Shown here: in pieces, positions 22,317-34,947 of the stretch | Numbering within the stretch: position 1 is the first letter of the stretch | Layout: each line of letters starts with the position of its first letter | NCBI GenBank assembly: GCA_036927565.1 | Contig: JAYESD010000003.1 | Location: 83,063,311-83,127,310 of the forward strand | DNA length: 64,000 bases | Direction: 5' to 3' | From: Tuctoria greenei | Lineage: Eukaryota; Streptophyta; Magnoliopsida; Poales; Poaceae | Notes under the pieces: generated by a model | Database searches by the model: none | What the model saw: the letters and a program-made list of their open reading frames with translations, nothing else | Told to the model about the DNA's origin: nothing | Program-made: the position numbers and the translations under genes

Positions 22317-25300
22317 GGTAAAATCCTAGCTTTTCCTTAATATAAAGTTCAGTCACCGGTTTGTTTTCAACCATAGTAAAAATCAATCATGGTTGTACAC
22401 ATGAACTTGATATGATCAAGAATATTCTTTTCCACATACATAAAAATTTTATTAACATAAGGGATGTACTTCACCAATGACCTAGAATAATTCAAGTAAC
22501 CTTTCTGCAAATTTTGGATTTTATTGAATGGATTTTGCTAGGGCATAACACTATGCAGTACTAAATATATTTAAATATAGCACTGTACATTTTGGCCCTG
22601 TCATAAAGATTAAAATCTGAAGCTATACATTTTTCGATGGCCTCATAAGATTCCAAATAGCCTTTCTACCAAGTTTCAAGAATTGTGAATTCCATTTGCT
22701 ATTTTATTTGAGACGCTTAGCAAATTCAAGCCATATTGAAGTTCAAATTTTGAATTCTGTTCAGACTTATTTGAAATAAAATTTGACCACACCATCATCA
22801 TCACCATGACTTGCTTGACTTATCCATGAAGTTTCATAATTTTTGAAGCTCCATTGCTATTTAATTCAGTGACTCCATTGAAATTATTTCAAATTCAAAT
22901 TCAAATTTGAAATTCAAATAAAACTTGTCCAAATTCTAAATCCAATTTTAAAATATAATTCTAGATATTTAGTTTGGCATCTCCACAAAAATATAGGAAT
23001 TTTGGATCAAGTTTGGTAGGGGAATTGAAGTTCCAGAGAGAATAGGCTTAAGAGGCAGTGGGACCCACCAATCAGTGAGACATCTACGTGAGTGCTCTGC
23101 CGCCGCAATTCCGACGTCGTCCCGCTCGACACCGCACACATGCAAAGCTCCAGCGAGCTGCTTGCAAGCTTGAGGGCACCCCAGCGGCCTCATTACCCCC
23201 CCCCCTGTCCCTTCTTCACGGCATCGACGCGGATAGCTTCACCGCTCACTTTTCCCCCCTCCCGCGAAGTAGAGCAGCGCCACCTCCATTCCTCACTGGT
23301 GAGCGCCTCCTCCGTGCCTTATTTCTCTTCGATGCAAACAGCAAACATGATGCCAAGGCTGTGTTTTACCTTCCTCACCCCTTGGCTCATCGGGTTGTCC
23401 CTTGTTTGGCTCTTTTTTTGAAGTTCCGCCGTCGTCATTGTTGGACCGCCGAGTACGTTATTCTCTTTCCACCGTGGTGCCAGCAGCCTAGGCCGTCTCG
23501 CGCTTTGTCATCAACAGATGAACTGAGCGCCAGGACGCCTTCTTGCTCACGGTACAAACCATTCCTAGGCTAATCTTTAATCGAGCACGAAATCCTTTTT
23601 TCATTTTCGGCATGCTTTACACATTCTACCTAGGTTCACCTTGAAATTCATTTTCTAGGTGTAACTATAATTTAATCTGGTTACATATTAGTTTGCTAGC
23701 ACCCTTGCGGTTCTGTACGAACAAAAAGCAGAAAGAATCATCGAGGAATGGCTATGTTATGCCAGTTTTCATAGCCGCCATGTAGAAACCGTCCGCACGC
23801 CATTGAACTCGTCGTTGCCGACTATTCCACGCCATTTGCACCACCTAGAACTCTTCCTCATGATCTCAGGAGCCTCCCCGACCTTTTCCCGAGCCGTTTG
23901 CGCCATTCCTGAGCGATTCTGGCCATCGCCAAAACCCTAGCTCTACCGCCGCCATCGCACCGCCATCTCCGGCCGTCAATCGCCGTCGGGAACCTTTCTA
24001 TCGTGTTCTACGTCGAGTTTTAGGTGGGGGCAGCGAGTTTGGACGGCCACCGTGCCCTGGAACTGGCTGCGGCGAGGGATCGCTGTCGGGCGCCGCCCGA
24101 GCGCCGCCGTCGCGATGTTGAAGACGACTCGGGGTGGACCCCGGTCGTCAGTCTAACCAGCGCGCGTCCGTATCTGGTGCGGTCCAAGGATTGTGTGCGG
24201 CTACGCGGGTTGAATCTGTGGCCCCCGTGCAGCTTCAACCCGATTGGACCATTTCAAATCTGTGGGCCCAGCTCTTTATTCAAATGTTTTTCCAATTGGA
24301 ATTTTAATCCAGTTTGTGCTCCAACTTGGAAAATCCATAACTCCTAGTAGAATTGTCCAAAAATTCCCAAATAAATTTTTTTAGGACCAGCATGAAGAAT
24401 AATATCATGTGGTGCATTTGGAATTGTATAAAAGTGTATAGAAATTGCTCCATAATTCAAATAAGCAAAATCCTTATAGAATTATTTTCTATAGTTCTGC
24501 TCTTTGGAAAATTCCAAAATTTTTCCATAACCTTCATTTGAATATCCTGGAAATACAGTAAAAATTTCAGGGTCATTAGATGTAAAATCCCACTTTTTCC
24601 TTTCATGTGAAGTTCAGCTACAAGTTGTTTATGAAACATTATGGAGATCAATATAGTTGGGCACATGAACTTGACCTCACTAAAAAGCTTTCTTTCTACT
24701 CATGTTTAATTTTATTAACATGAGGATTGGACTTCACCACTAATCCTAGAACAATTTAATTAAACCTTTCTGCAAAGTTGGGAATTTATTGAATGGAATG
24801 GTTAGGGCAAATTATATTGCAGCATTATATAAAATCAAAACAAATATAAATTGATTATGTTGCTGTGTATATCTGGCCCTGACAAAAAGATTCAAATCCA
24901 AGGCTCCAAACTTTTCATGGGCCTCTTAAATATTCTAAATAACTTCTCGGTAAAGTTTCAAGATTTTTGAAGCAAGTCTTCCACTTAGTTGGACACGTAC
25001 AGAGGGTTTATTTCGCGTCGATCTCAAAATTTAGCTTTGCACTTAACATTGTCCAAATCAACCCACAATTTTTCCTAAGACCCTTTATGATTCGGTAAGC
25101 TTTGTTTCAAAGTTTGGGGATTTATGGACCTCAGTTACTATTTATTTCAATAAGGTTTGTAAACAAGTTTGGATTCAAATTTGAATTTGAATTAGAAACA
25201 AACTGTGTTTAAATTGAAATCTGATTGCAGATTTGGATTCCTCATATTTTTCTTAGCCTGTCTGTACATTTTTGGGAATTGTTGGGCAATGATTGAGGTG

Positions 25301-28300
25301 GAATTTAGAGGAACAGAGAAGAGGGAGCAGTGGAGCCCACATGTCAGCTGGTGAACCGTTTTACCGCCTCTGTTTTTTCTTCTCCGCTCGACACCGCGAC
25401 GCTTGCATGCCGCCAGCGTGCCGGTTCGGCCTTGGGTCGCCTCCAGCTGCCCCAGCACCCTTATCTACTGCGGTAAGGATCTTTTCTTCACTCCACCGTC
25501 GACCTCAGTCGCTTCTCTGCTCGCCTCTCGCTCGCGCTGCTCATTTTCTCGCCGCTGCGACCACCTCGGTTCCGCCCGACGCCGCTCAGCCTCACCACCG
25601 CTACAAGCTTCCCCGTCCTCTGCAGTCTTTAGGAAAAAGGTGCGCCATGATCTTGTGTAGCTGCTGGTAAAGTTTGAACTCATATCGAGCATCCTAGCGT
25701 CCATATTTCGTGAAAAACCGAAGCACTTTTGTAGCTTTGGAGCAACTTCGTCAGTTTAATTCTGATTGTACGTACAATAATTCTTTGATCCAGTTAGACA
25801 ACATGATCAACGTCTCCTAGCGCACCTTCCCTCCAAAAATTAGAAGGAACCATCGAGTAATTATCGAGTTATCCAATTTTTCCCCTTCCGCCATTGAAGG
25901 AGCTCGGTTCACCGTCGACCTTAGTGTTGCCGGCTAAGACACGAGTTCTAGACCCTCCTAACCTCTTTCCCATGCTTCCAAGATGCTTCCCGAGCTTTCG
26001 TATGAGAGCATTCACTAGGAAATTGAGGGTTCCGACATGACCGGAACCCTAGCACCCGCTACCGCCGTCGGGAGTGGACTTCCAGTCACCCATCGCCGTC
26101 GCGAAGTACCCCAACGTGTTTCCCGCGTGAAGGTAGGGTGGGGCAGCGACTTTCAAGGGTTACCTTTGGCCAGAAACTGTCACCGGCGAGAACACCGCCG
26201 CGCGCCGGCCTGTGCGCCGCCACCCGAGCCTATGGCCAGAGGAAGAAGAAGGAGGGGCGCGGGTCCTACCTGCCAGAGAGTGCAGCGCCTCTTGGATCAG
26301 CCTGTGGCTAGGGGATCTAGTGTGGCCACAACGAAATGTTTGTGGCTTCCGGTGTGGCTGCCTCCTGGTTGGCTGATTTAAATCTGGTGGGCCCAGGCGC
26401 CCAATTTAAAAGCTGGAAATTCCAAATTTATGCAGAACCATTTCCAAATTTGAAAAATCAATATCTCTCTGTAGAATGCTCCAAAAATCTTCAAACCAAT
26501 TTTGTTTGAAAGCCCTTGAGCTCTAGTTTCTTTTAGTTCCAATTAGGTTTTGTGAAACTTAATTTAAATTATGTAGGAAACAATCTTTCCAAATATAAAT
26601 ACACTTTTTCCAGATGAACTTTCCATTGGAAAAATCCCCAAAATTCACATAAAATACATTGTCCTATTCTTGATAACCAGAAAAAGTTTGGGAGCCATTG
26701 CACCTGTATAACCCTCTGTATAATTCAATTATCTCTTTAAGTCATTGAATTATTGCAGATGTTCAGTTGCTTTATTATGTCCCAAATTCGGACTGAACCT
26801 TCCTTTAGTCGTACACTAGTCCCTGTAATAATTTGGGATTTAATTGACTTAGTCTCCTAGTCCTAATTCAGTTGCCAACTGAATCTTAATTGAAAAGCTA
26901 AAATTCGGTTATAAAATAATTCCAGAAATTCTTGCCAACTTTGAAATTCAATATCTCCTTCACCAAGGCTTAGAAATTTATGAAACCAATTTTGCTAGAA
27001 CCAGGACAACCTCCTCTATCATTATCATCAACTGGAAGCTACGTTCAGGCTACAGTTTCTTCTCTAAAATTATTGGAAGTTTATTGCTTACCATAATTTT
27101 AGAGACAACAAACAACTTTGATCATCTCTTGTTCTTTGCCAGAGCTTCTATCATATTCCTTAGTATCTACCATCAAAGTCCCAAGGCCAATTAAGATTAA
27201 GATCATTATCATATAATGATCACCAGATATTAGATTATGGTCTTAGTAGTAATTATTTTTCAAAGTCATTCATATACATATTATATGCATATCGTGTAGT
27301 GACCGAAGTCGAGGAGGAACCGGAGGGCTTGGAGGTACACCTGCCGGATACTAACACAGACTCGAACCTGCATCCAGGCAAGCCCCGGTTTGCATTTAAG
27401 TTCCTTACACAGTCTTTTTCCAGTTTTCGTTCACCTTACATCTTAAGATGTATTGTGCATTACGTTAAGGTGTTTCACATCCACTTGCATAACCAAATAA
27501 TACCAGGGATGGCTAGTATAGCTCCCAACTTTGTGTAGCAATTGCCATGCTAATGTTGTAAGAGGACCGGTAGAAGTCGAGTGTTGGAATCTACTCGCGC
27601 GATAAAAGTTGACACTCATCTACACTGGATTAACATTTATAGAGAATGACTGTTAAATCTAAACTTGAGACCAGACAGAGATGGATAGGGAGCGGCAAGG
27701 CATGGTCTTGGTCGCATAGCTCTGACTGGTCAGTTAAGGCCCATCTGTATGCAGCCCCTTGGACAAGCTTGACTTGTACCGGCGACATACTAGATATATG
27801 GGCTCCAGTAAACTGACGTAACTCAACAACTGGGATGTCGAGGCCATTAAGTCATCATTGATAGGAGTGGGTTGAGGACAGTAAGGTGTAAATCGGTCGA
27901 CGGGCACAAATGTGTTCCATGCGGAGACCTTCTGTTCGTGAAGGTGAGACGGGTTCGGCGTTCAGGTTTCTTGTGAAAGGTGGCCATATACGACTAGTAC
28001 TGAAGTGTTACGTGGGTACTGATGTACTCGTTGACACTTCTGAACGTGCATATGTGTCGTGTTGTCCGGGTGTGTCCTGATTGCAATCACTGTCCATCGC
28101 GGTAATAGAGTACCACTTGTTCACTGAGTCGTGACGTAGTAAATACTCAAGAAGCCAGAAGAATATGTTGTATTGAATTATAATGGCTTTGCAACCTTTT
28201 GTGACTTAGAGATAGCAAAATTAAAGTTTACAGTTTCCCCATACTTTAGCTTTAATAGCATTATGTGCTTTGGGCATGTCATATCATCGGCAAAGCATTT

Positions 28301-30827
28301 CTTAATTTGATTGTGGAGTCTATGATCTGCTGTGCTTGAAGAATGTCATGTGCTACTTAAAACATGATTATAAGGATCCACTTGTAGGCGAGTCGTTTAT
28401 GCTTCACCTTATCTATGCTTAGTATTCACCCTTGCATATGTCCAGTGAGACGGGTCAGTCTTGTTGAGCCTTATGCTCATGTTTGTAGTTAACGAGTTTT
28501 TGCATGTTATACGATTGATGACGGGTTTGATGACGAGGTTGCACCCCCTCCAGGGTTTACAGCCGAGTGGGAACCCTGCATGCCGCCGTGAATTGTGTGT
28601 TGCTACTGCAAAGTATCCAGGGCATGGATGACTTTGCTTTTGCATGGCTAGTGCTGAGAGCGTAGCTATGATGTATAGGTTTCTTTCCTTCCCTAGTATT
28701 GTAAAACTTCTGCTGTATTATAAATAAAAGACTTACTCTTGTATTTTATTCTCGTTCTTTTCTTGTATACTGTTGGGTGTCGCATCGTACGACACCACCC
28801 AATGAGATCCTTAGATGTCGGGATTCTGGTCCCCACATAAGACTCCAGTTACATGCTCTGAGCACCTGTGTATTCTTTATGCACATAAAATTAGCCAAAT
28901 TCATTTAGAAATTGTACAGAAAATTGTCCAAACTTCCAAATTCAATATCTCACAGTAGAATGCTTAGAAAATTGAGAAACAAATTTTCCTAGAACCAGTG
29001 AGACCCCCTCTACATAGTAAAACCACTGGTAGCCATGATAGACCTCCAGAAATTCAACCAAAAATCAGAAAAGTTATTGCTTACCATGAATTAGAGAGAC
29101 AATAAACTTCCTTGATTATCCCCTGTTCTTTGCAAGAGTCTCCACAATAGTCCCTAATATCTACCATAAAAGTCCCAAAGCCAAATAATATCCTTATCTT
29201 ATTTTGATCACATGATATTAGCTTGTGACCTTAAGCACATTAATTATTTTCAAAGTCATTCATATATAGTATATGCATAACGTGTAGTAACTGAAGTCGA
29301 GGAGCAGCCGGAAGCTTTGGAAGTCCAGCTGCCAGAGACTAACATAGACTCGAACTCGCATTCATTCAAGCCCCGGTTTGCATTTAAGTTCCTACAATGT
29401 CTTTACAGTTTTCATTCACCTTATGTCTTCAGATGTTTGTGCATTACGTTTAAGGTGTTTGACATCCATTTGCATGACCAAATAATCCAGGGAGTTGTTA
29501 AAATAGCTCATAGACTCGTGTAGTAACTTCCATGCTTATATTCATAGGGATCTGGTAGAAGTCGTGTAGTTGGAATCTACACCCGAGATAGGATTTTATC
29601 ACATGAAATGAATTGGATCAAGAAAGGGTTTATGAATATTAAATTGAGAACGAGCAGCGAGTAGGATGCAGCAAGACGTGGTCTCACGTGCGTAGCCCTG
29701 CTTGTGTCGATTGAGGACCGATTCGTGTGCGGCCCTGCTGCACAAGCTTGAATTGTACCGGCGACATACTGGAAAAATTGGCTCCAGTAAATTGACATAG
29801 CTTGATACTGGTTTGTTGAGGCATTCTGTTCTGTTTTATAGGCGTGGGTTGAGGGCAGCAAGGTGTAAATCAGCTGGTGGAAACGTCAGAGTACACCCCA
29901 CGCAGTGACCTCCTGCTCGTGACAGATCGACCGGTTCGACATTCGAGTGTTGGGTGAAAGGTGGCCATATACGACTAGTACTGAACTTCTATGTAGGTAC
30001 TGCTGTAAGTACTCGCTGGCACTTTCAAAAATGTGTATGTGTCGTGTTGACTGGATGTGTCCTGATTGCAATCAATGTCCCTCGTGGTAATAGAGTACCA
30101 CTTGATCAGCGTGTCGTGACGTAGTAAATACTGAAAAAGTTAGGATAATATGATGTATTGAATTATAATTGTTTTGGAACGTTGTATGGCTTAGAGATAG
30201 CACAATTAAAAGTTTACAGCTTCCCCATACTTTACTTGTAATAGCATCATGTGCTTTGGGCATGTCATATCACCGACAAAGCGCTTCTTGTTTGATTGTG
30301 GAGTCTATGATGTGCCGTGCCTAAAGAATGTCATGTGCAACTTAAAACATGATTATAAGGATCCACTTGTAGGTGTGTCCTTTATGCTATTCCTTACCTA
30401 TGCTTAGTATTCACCCCTGCATATGTCTAGTGAGAGGGCTTAGTCTTGCTGAGCCTTAAGCCCACATTTGCTGTTAACAAGTTTTTGCAGATTATACGAA
30501 GGATGACATGTTCGATGATGAGGCTGCACCCCCTCCCGGGTTTACAGCCGAGTGGGAACCCTGCACGCCGCCGTAAGTTGGGTGTTGCTAGTGCGAAGCA
30601 TCCAGCGCATGGATGACTTGGCTTTTGCATAGCTAGTGCCGAGAGCGTGGCTATGATGTATAGTTCTCTTTCCTTTTCACTTAGTATTGTAAAAAACTTC
30701 CACTATTTTTACAAATAAAGACTTGGTATTGTATTTTATTCTCGTTCATTTCTTGTATATCGTTGGGTGTCTCATCGCACGACACCACCCAATGAGATCC
30801 TTGGATGTCGGGATTCCCGTCCCCACA
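22317..30827 (+). repeat. TE-D 5' LTR (about 4.25 kb), interrupted by a same-family solo LTR
   Basis: It consists of 22317-24580 plus 28838-30827. Homology with the inner LTR runs in order along both: 22320 with 24584, 24210 with 26370, 28850 with about 26700, and 30757-30827 with 28766-28837. This shows one LTR broken by another rather than four separate blocks. The first base pair is mutated (GGTAAAATCC here against TGTAAAATCC in the inner copy). It contains GC-rich stretches (23080-24230) with open frames of no recognised product. Both copies have diverged strongly, so the family insertions are old. Confidence 0.75.
24581..28837 (+). repeat. Solo LTR (4257 bp) of the TE-D family inserted in the TE-D LTR
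   Basis: Starts TGTAAAATCCCAC and ends GGTCCCCACA. It is flanked by TTAGA (24576-24580) and TAAGA (28838-28842), a 5-bp target duplication with one mismatch. The host LTR continues across it. No primer site, internal region or second LTR accompanies it, so it is a solo LTR left by LTR-LTR recombination. Open frames in its GC-rich part (25290-26380) have no recognisable domain. Confidence 0.8.
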
Positions 30828-32778
30828 GACATGGTATCAGAGCATAATTGGGAATAGTGTGCTTGAAAAGAGCATATTTTCAAAAACTAAGGATTTTATG
30901 AGTGAGGAATTAGCTATATGCCCATATAAGGAGTATTATTAGTATATGATTTAAAGGTGGTAAACTAACTATGTGTTATTATATTATGTAACGACGCTCC
31001 AACGTTAGGTAAGAGGTAAGGTACGCCACTGCAAGCGGGTCAATTGCGGTAAGCTCACCATGCGAGAGGTAGCATGGAAGTCTTTCTATGGCTTGGCATG
31101 GAAATGTTGATAGGAGTCTTTGAAACTTTCCATGTTTCTTAGAACCTATGACATGCGGTACCCCAACGTTCTTCGAAGTTAGTGGGAGCCCCCGTCGGGT
31201 GTTGAATAACCCGATAGTATGCGTCTCTAGAACTATTCATGTTCTATGGGAGCATGCGAAACACGTATGTCCGAGCGTGTATAAGCCGGTTCGTGCGGGA
31301 GTCATTGTTGTACAGACGTAGTACAACCATGTACCTCGAGACATGACATCGATCGAGGGTGACTCACACGAGAGTTGTATGTATTTACTTTCATATATAT
31401 TATTATTGTGACTACCTGTTATGTTCCCCTGTTATTATTATTGAGGTGTGAAGGTGTGAAAGGGGATTTTTTGTCTTCTGCAGCACTAACTACGGTAGCA
31501 ACCCATGTAGAACACGTTTGCATGTGAACGATACTAGGGCCACTTATAAACGTATCTGGAAATACCGGTTAGAACTTTCTTTGGTGAGGCATGTAGTACC
31601 GTCAGTATCGAATTTGATACTTGACCACCCCCAATGACAGAAAGGATGCATTACATTTTGGAAAGTCTGACTATCAGGTGGTGGTAGGTTTGGACTCCGC
31701 AAAATGAGTTTCGACTCGACATTGGGTTAGAACCAAGATTCTTGATTTCTGGCAGAAGTTTGCTCGACTTTGCCATGTTGTAATCTTGGTTAGTTATGAA
31801 TAAACTTAGGGGTATGCTATATGGATGGAAAGCTCCTGAAGACCTCTATAACTTTTCTGTTGACCATTAAGGCAGAAAAGCTTGATAATCTGTTGAAATT
31901 CTGGGTATGCTTAAACTGCTCCAGATGACCCTACCATTGTACCAGTCTCTGTATTTTTGCCATAACACACTGTAGAAAAATCTTCTGCCTTATTGCGACA
32001 CATATATGGAAAGGGTACAAGGAGATATACAGATTTGTTATTCGAAGTTTTTCCTGATTCGAATTTGAGGCAATTCAAATTTCGAGTTCAAAACAGTGAA
32101 CTGCAGGGCTGCTGTTGAAAAACAGTCAGTTCATCTGTTAAGTTGGGATAGCTCTAGATTTTAATCCAGAATAGTGACATGGTCACATATACACATTTCT
32201 GGAAATCTTAGAAAGTCCTCTATCAAGTTTATATTGCACTCATGACCTGAATCTTGGTGTAACATTTCTTAATTCCTATGGTTGCAAACTTGGTTCTGGC
32301 AGACCAGAACATGAAATAGTTTGCACATAGATTCGAATTTGCGCGCTTTACCTGTATAACAAATGTTTCATGGCTGAAATATTTTACTTCTGGATTTTTA
32401 GCTTGATGTTTTACAATGTTTATTTTGTCATTGCCTCAATATATTGTTTCGATATACCTGTATAAATTGTGGAAATACCCACATATACAGGGGAGGTTCT
32501 TTCAAATTTTCCAGAAAACTTGGGTCAAGTTTAAACCTGAATAGATTCTACTTCCTAGCTCCCATGGAGCTGTATGAGTACAATATGGAAAGTTTGTAAA
32601 GTTTACTACACGTTTTGTATTCAACCTAACATCTGGTTCTGACGTTTCCTGTATAAATTTTTTTAATTTATACAGGAAGGTCAGCTGGAACAGACTGTGA
32701 TCACAAATCCAGCTTTAAATTTTCCTTGATCTTTTGGAAGTTGGAAACCTTCTCGTTGTTCAAGTATATTTTCCATAG
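30828..32778 (+). other. TE-D primer binding site and leader
   Basis: The primer site TGGTATCAGAGC (30832-30843) is a full match to the plant tRNA-iMet type. The 1.9-kb leader has no supported ORF. From 31450 onward it is repeated at 34948. An acceptor-like TTTTCCATAG (TTTTCCACAG in the second copy) precedes the ORF at 32779, so the leader may contain an intron. Confidence 0.65.
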
Positions 32779-33486
32779 ATGACAGACTTGATGGTAAACT
32801 TATCAAACGGATGGGTGTTCGCGACGTGTGCTCATCGAAAAGGTTTTCCGGAGTTGTTGATAGTGCTGCTTCAACGGTTCGGGTATCGCGACATACCGAG
32901 CTATTGGGGCAGGGAATTCGATGACAGAGGTGTGAAAAGATGCACCATCTATGTCAATGTGCCCGCTGGTCCATCATATATTGGATGGGCTCCTTTCTGT
33001 GTCCAAGTGAAAGGGAATCAGTTGGAAGACACGTGGTGTTTTGCTGCGAGTGATGCTATTGCAAGGTTTTGCAAGCTTCATTTTCGTCATTTGGCCGGCA
33101 CCCCGTTCGCGATCTTTCCAGTCGATTGTAGAGCTAGTGACGAGTGGGCAAGTCAAATGAGTGCAGATTATGGCATTCACGGAGAGGTACCCAAGATAAT
33201 CCTCGCATTATATGCAGCATAATCGTGTCAGGTGAGCGTTACCCAACATATAAGCATTGAAGGGTTGCTGGGTGATCTGAAACAAGCTTTGATTCGAGGA
33301 GATCATTTTGAGTGGGCCAATGGCTCAATTAGAGCCATGATTGCTACTTTCAACCGACGTTTAAAGGTTAGGGAGAATCAGTGGCACCGAGCTGTTCAAG
33401 ACCCATCGGAAGCTCGCTGGGAAGCGCAATGCGCAGAAAGCGCATTGGAGGCGAGTCAACTTGAGGTACAGCTGCTGGATGATTAG
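32779..33486 (+). pseudogene. Uncharacterised retroelement ORF (YRDIP/W-rich domain), broken copy
   Basis: Same protein as 36277-37050 but interrupted by TAA at 33220-33222 and TAG at 33484-33486. The start at 32779 is directly after an acceptor-like AG. The conserved core has YRDIPSYWGREF, RCTIYVNVPAGP and LEDTWCFAASDAIARFCKLH. The two stops differ from the intact copy by single-base changes, so they arose after the duplication. See the intact copy for description. Confidence 0.7.
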
Positions 33487-33549
33487 TTGGGTACGGTAAC
33501 TCAAGAACGGGATCAATCCAAGGAGGAGACTCAGGATTCAAGAGCCAGT

Positions 33550-34408
33550 TGATGAGGACATCACAACAGCGGCACATTGAACTGCAAGGACCAATCACAA
33601 GAGCACGAGCACGGTTATTAAATCAGCCGGTGAATTCGTTCCTAACTTCTTTTACTTGTGTGTTTGAGAATAGATTGCTATGTGATGATTTAATTGTTAC
33701 TAGGAATAATGGAGAAGATCAACAAGTGAAGGAAAGAGGCCTTGGGAGCATGGAGAACTAGCTGGGACGTCCACAAGTTCATGGAAACAGTTTACAACTT
33801 GGACTCGAGTTCAACTCGGAGTCCAGGAGCAGTCCACCTTAAAACGGACGCCCAGGAGGCATACGGACTCCGTTTTGGACGTTCTACATATGCACGGAAA
33901 GAGGAGAAGATAAAATTGCCAATGGTTCTGGTCCCGCCTCAAAATTCCTAAGGAGTCATTGGGAATCGTCGAAACAAGTCAAGTCCAGATTTCTGTTCGG
34001 TGCTGCGCCACCGAATCGGGCCTTTGGGCCTTGTATCCTGTAAGAGTCCATTAGGGACGCATCTAATCATGTTTTGGTCGAACCATATCCTATAAATACT
34101 GCAGCCGCCGGTCATATTCGGTGGGTTTTGCTTAGATCAATAATATCGCCGTTCTACGGTTTGTGAGACATCAACTTCGCGATTTCCGATCGTTTCTTCG
34201 ACGTTCTTGCTCGTGTTCTTGGTTGCACTTGCAGGGATTAGCCTTCTTAGCGAGGTCAAGCGTGTGCAGCACGGTTGATAACCAACGGAGCTGTGGTGTA
34301 GTGATTGCAGGGGTACTCGAACCGCTCGAGTGCCGCAGATCATCAACGTCGAGTTGTCCACCCCAATCGACAAACCTTTCGGAAGATCGGGCCTAAACCT
34401 ACTCATCA
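33550..34408 (+). repeat. TE-E LTR, unit 1 copy (859 bp)
   Basis: TGATGAGGACATC...CTCATCA. TATA box TATAAATA at 34091-34098. A degenerate primer site TGGTATGAGA follows at 34411. The first 110 bases read in one frame as GPITRARARLLNQ, resembling a gypsy polyprotein C-terminus. This LTR lies in the first unit of the tandem duplication and has no element body of its own. Confidence 0.88.
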
Positions 34409-34947
34409 ATTGGTATGAGATTTCCAGGTTTCCCGTGTGGTATCTTTGTTTTCCTTCCATTAGATCAATTTTGTTTCCTACCTAGAGTCCAAAGAAAAGC
34501 CACAAAAAAATTAGATCGTTTTTACCGCTTCCCACACTATAGTGCCTGCAGTTTTGTTTTCAGTTTGCATTGTTGAGTTTGCATTCGTGTGGTCGAGTCT
34601 TGTTGCTGGTTTAGCTTTGTGTTTTGGGTCCTAGTTATCGTGTTTCGTCCTTGTTTTCTTGCTATTTGACACCTATTCCACAATCCCTAAATAAAAAACC
34701 GATCCACCACGTTCATTGGTTTGCCCTAGCTAGCCGCCTTGCGTGAACTCCCGCATCGCCAGCCCTAGATTAGGTGACAAACCTTTGTGCCATTCATCCT
34801 TGAATCATCACACACCACCCCATTAGTTGCTATGCAAATTTCCGATCGTTTTCATATCGATTGCGAGTTATGTTCTCAAACCGAGTTGGAATCAACAACA
34901 AAAAAAATGTAACTCGGACAGCCTACCTTAGTACGGCCATAACTTTT
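34409..34947 (+). other. TE-E leader fragment in duplication unit 1
   Basis: Copy of 48136-48677, ending abruptly at the duplication junction. It carries the primer site (34411-34420) and non-coding leader only. Confidence 0.8.

Larger units (their letters stand above)
22317..33549 (+). mobile_element. TE-D: LTR retrotransposon with very long (4.25 kb) LTR, partial
   Basis: The 5' LTR begins at about 22317 (TE-C gag is cut there) and ends GTCCCCACA at 30827. It is followed by the primer site TGGTATCAGAGC at 30832-30843. The internal region carries one ORF (32779-33486) before TE-E interrupts it at 33550. Its gag-pol, if any, and its 3' LTR lie beyond the window. LTRs of about 4 kb with an iMet primer fit Del/Tekay-type gypsy elements, but no pol domain is visible to confirm this; it could be a large non-autonomous element. 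Confidence 0.72.
31450..34947 (+). repeat. Tandem duplication, unit 1 (3498 bp)
   Basis: The same order of sequence (TE-D leader end, ORF, TE-E LTR, first 540 bp of TE-E leader) returns at offset 3498 from 34948. The two junction ends share GAAG(G/A)TGTGAAAGGGG at the join. Copies differ by roughly 1-3% by eye. Confidence 0.9.

Noticed and set aside
23088..24350. GC-rich open frames (also 25290-26380) as host exons
   Set aside because: They occur at equivalent positions in both copies of the TE-D LTR, differ in frame and product, are low-complexity and show no domain.
26900..30827. A 2-kb LTR pair with a 0.4-kb interior
   Set aside because: Only one of the two 'LTR' ends is followed by a primer site, and homology continues upstream; a solo LTR nested in an LTR explains all blocks.
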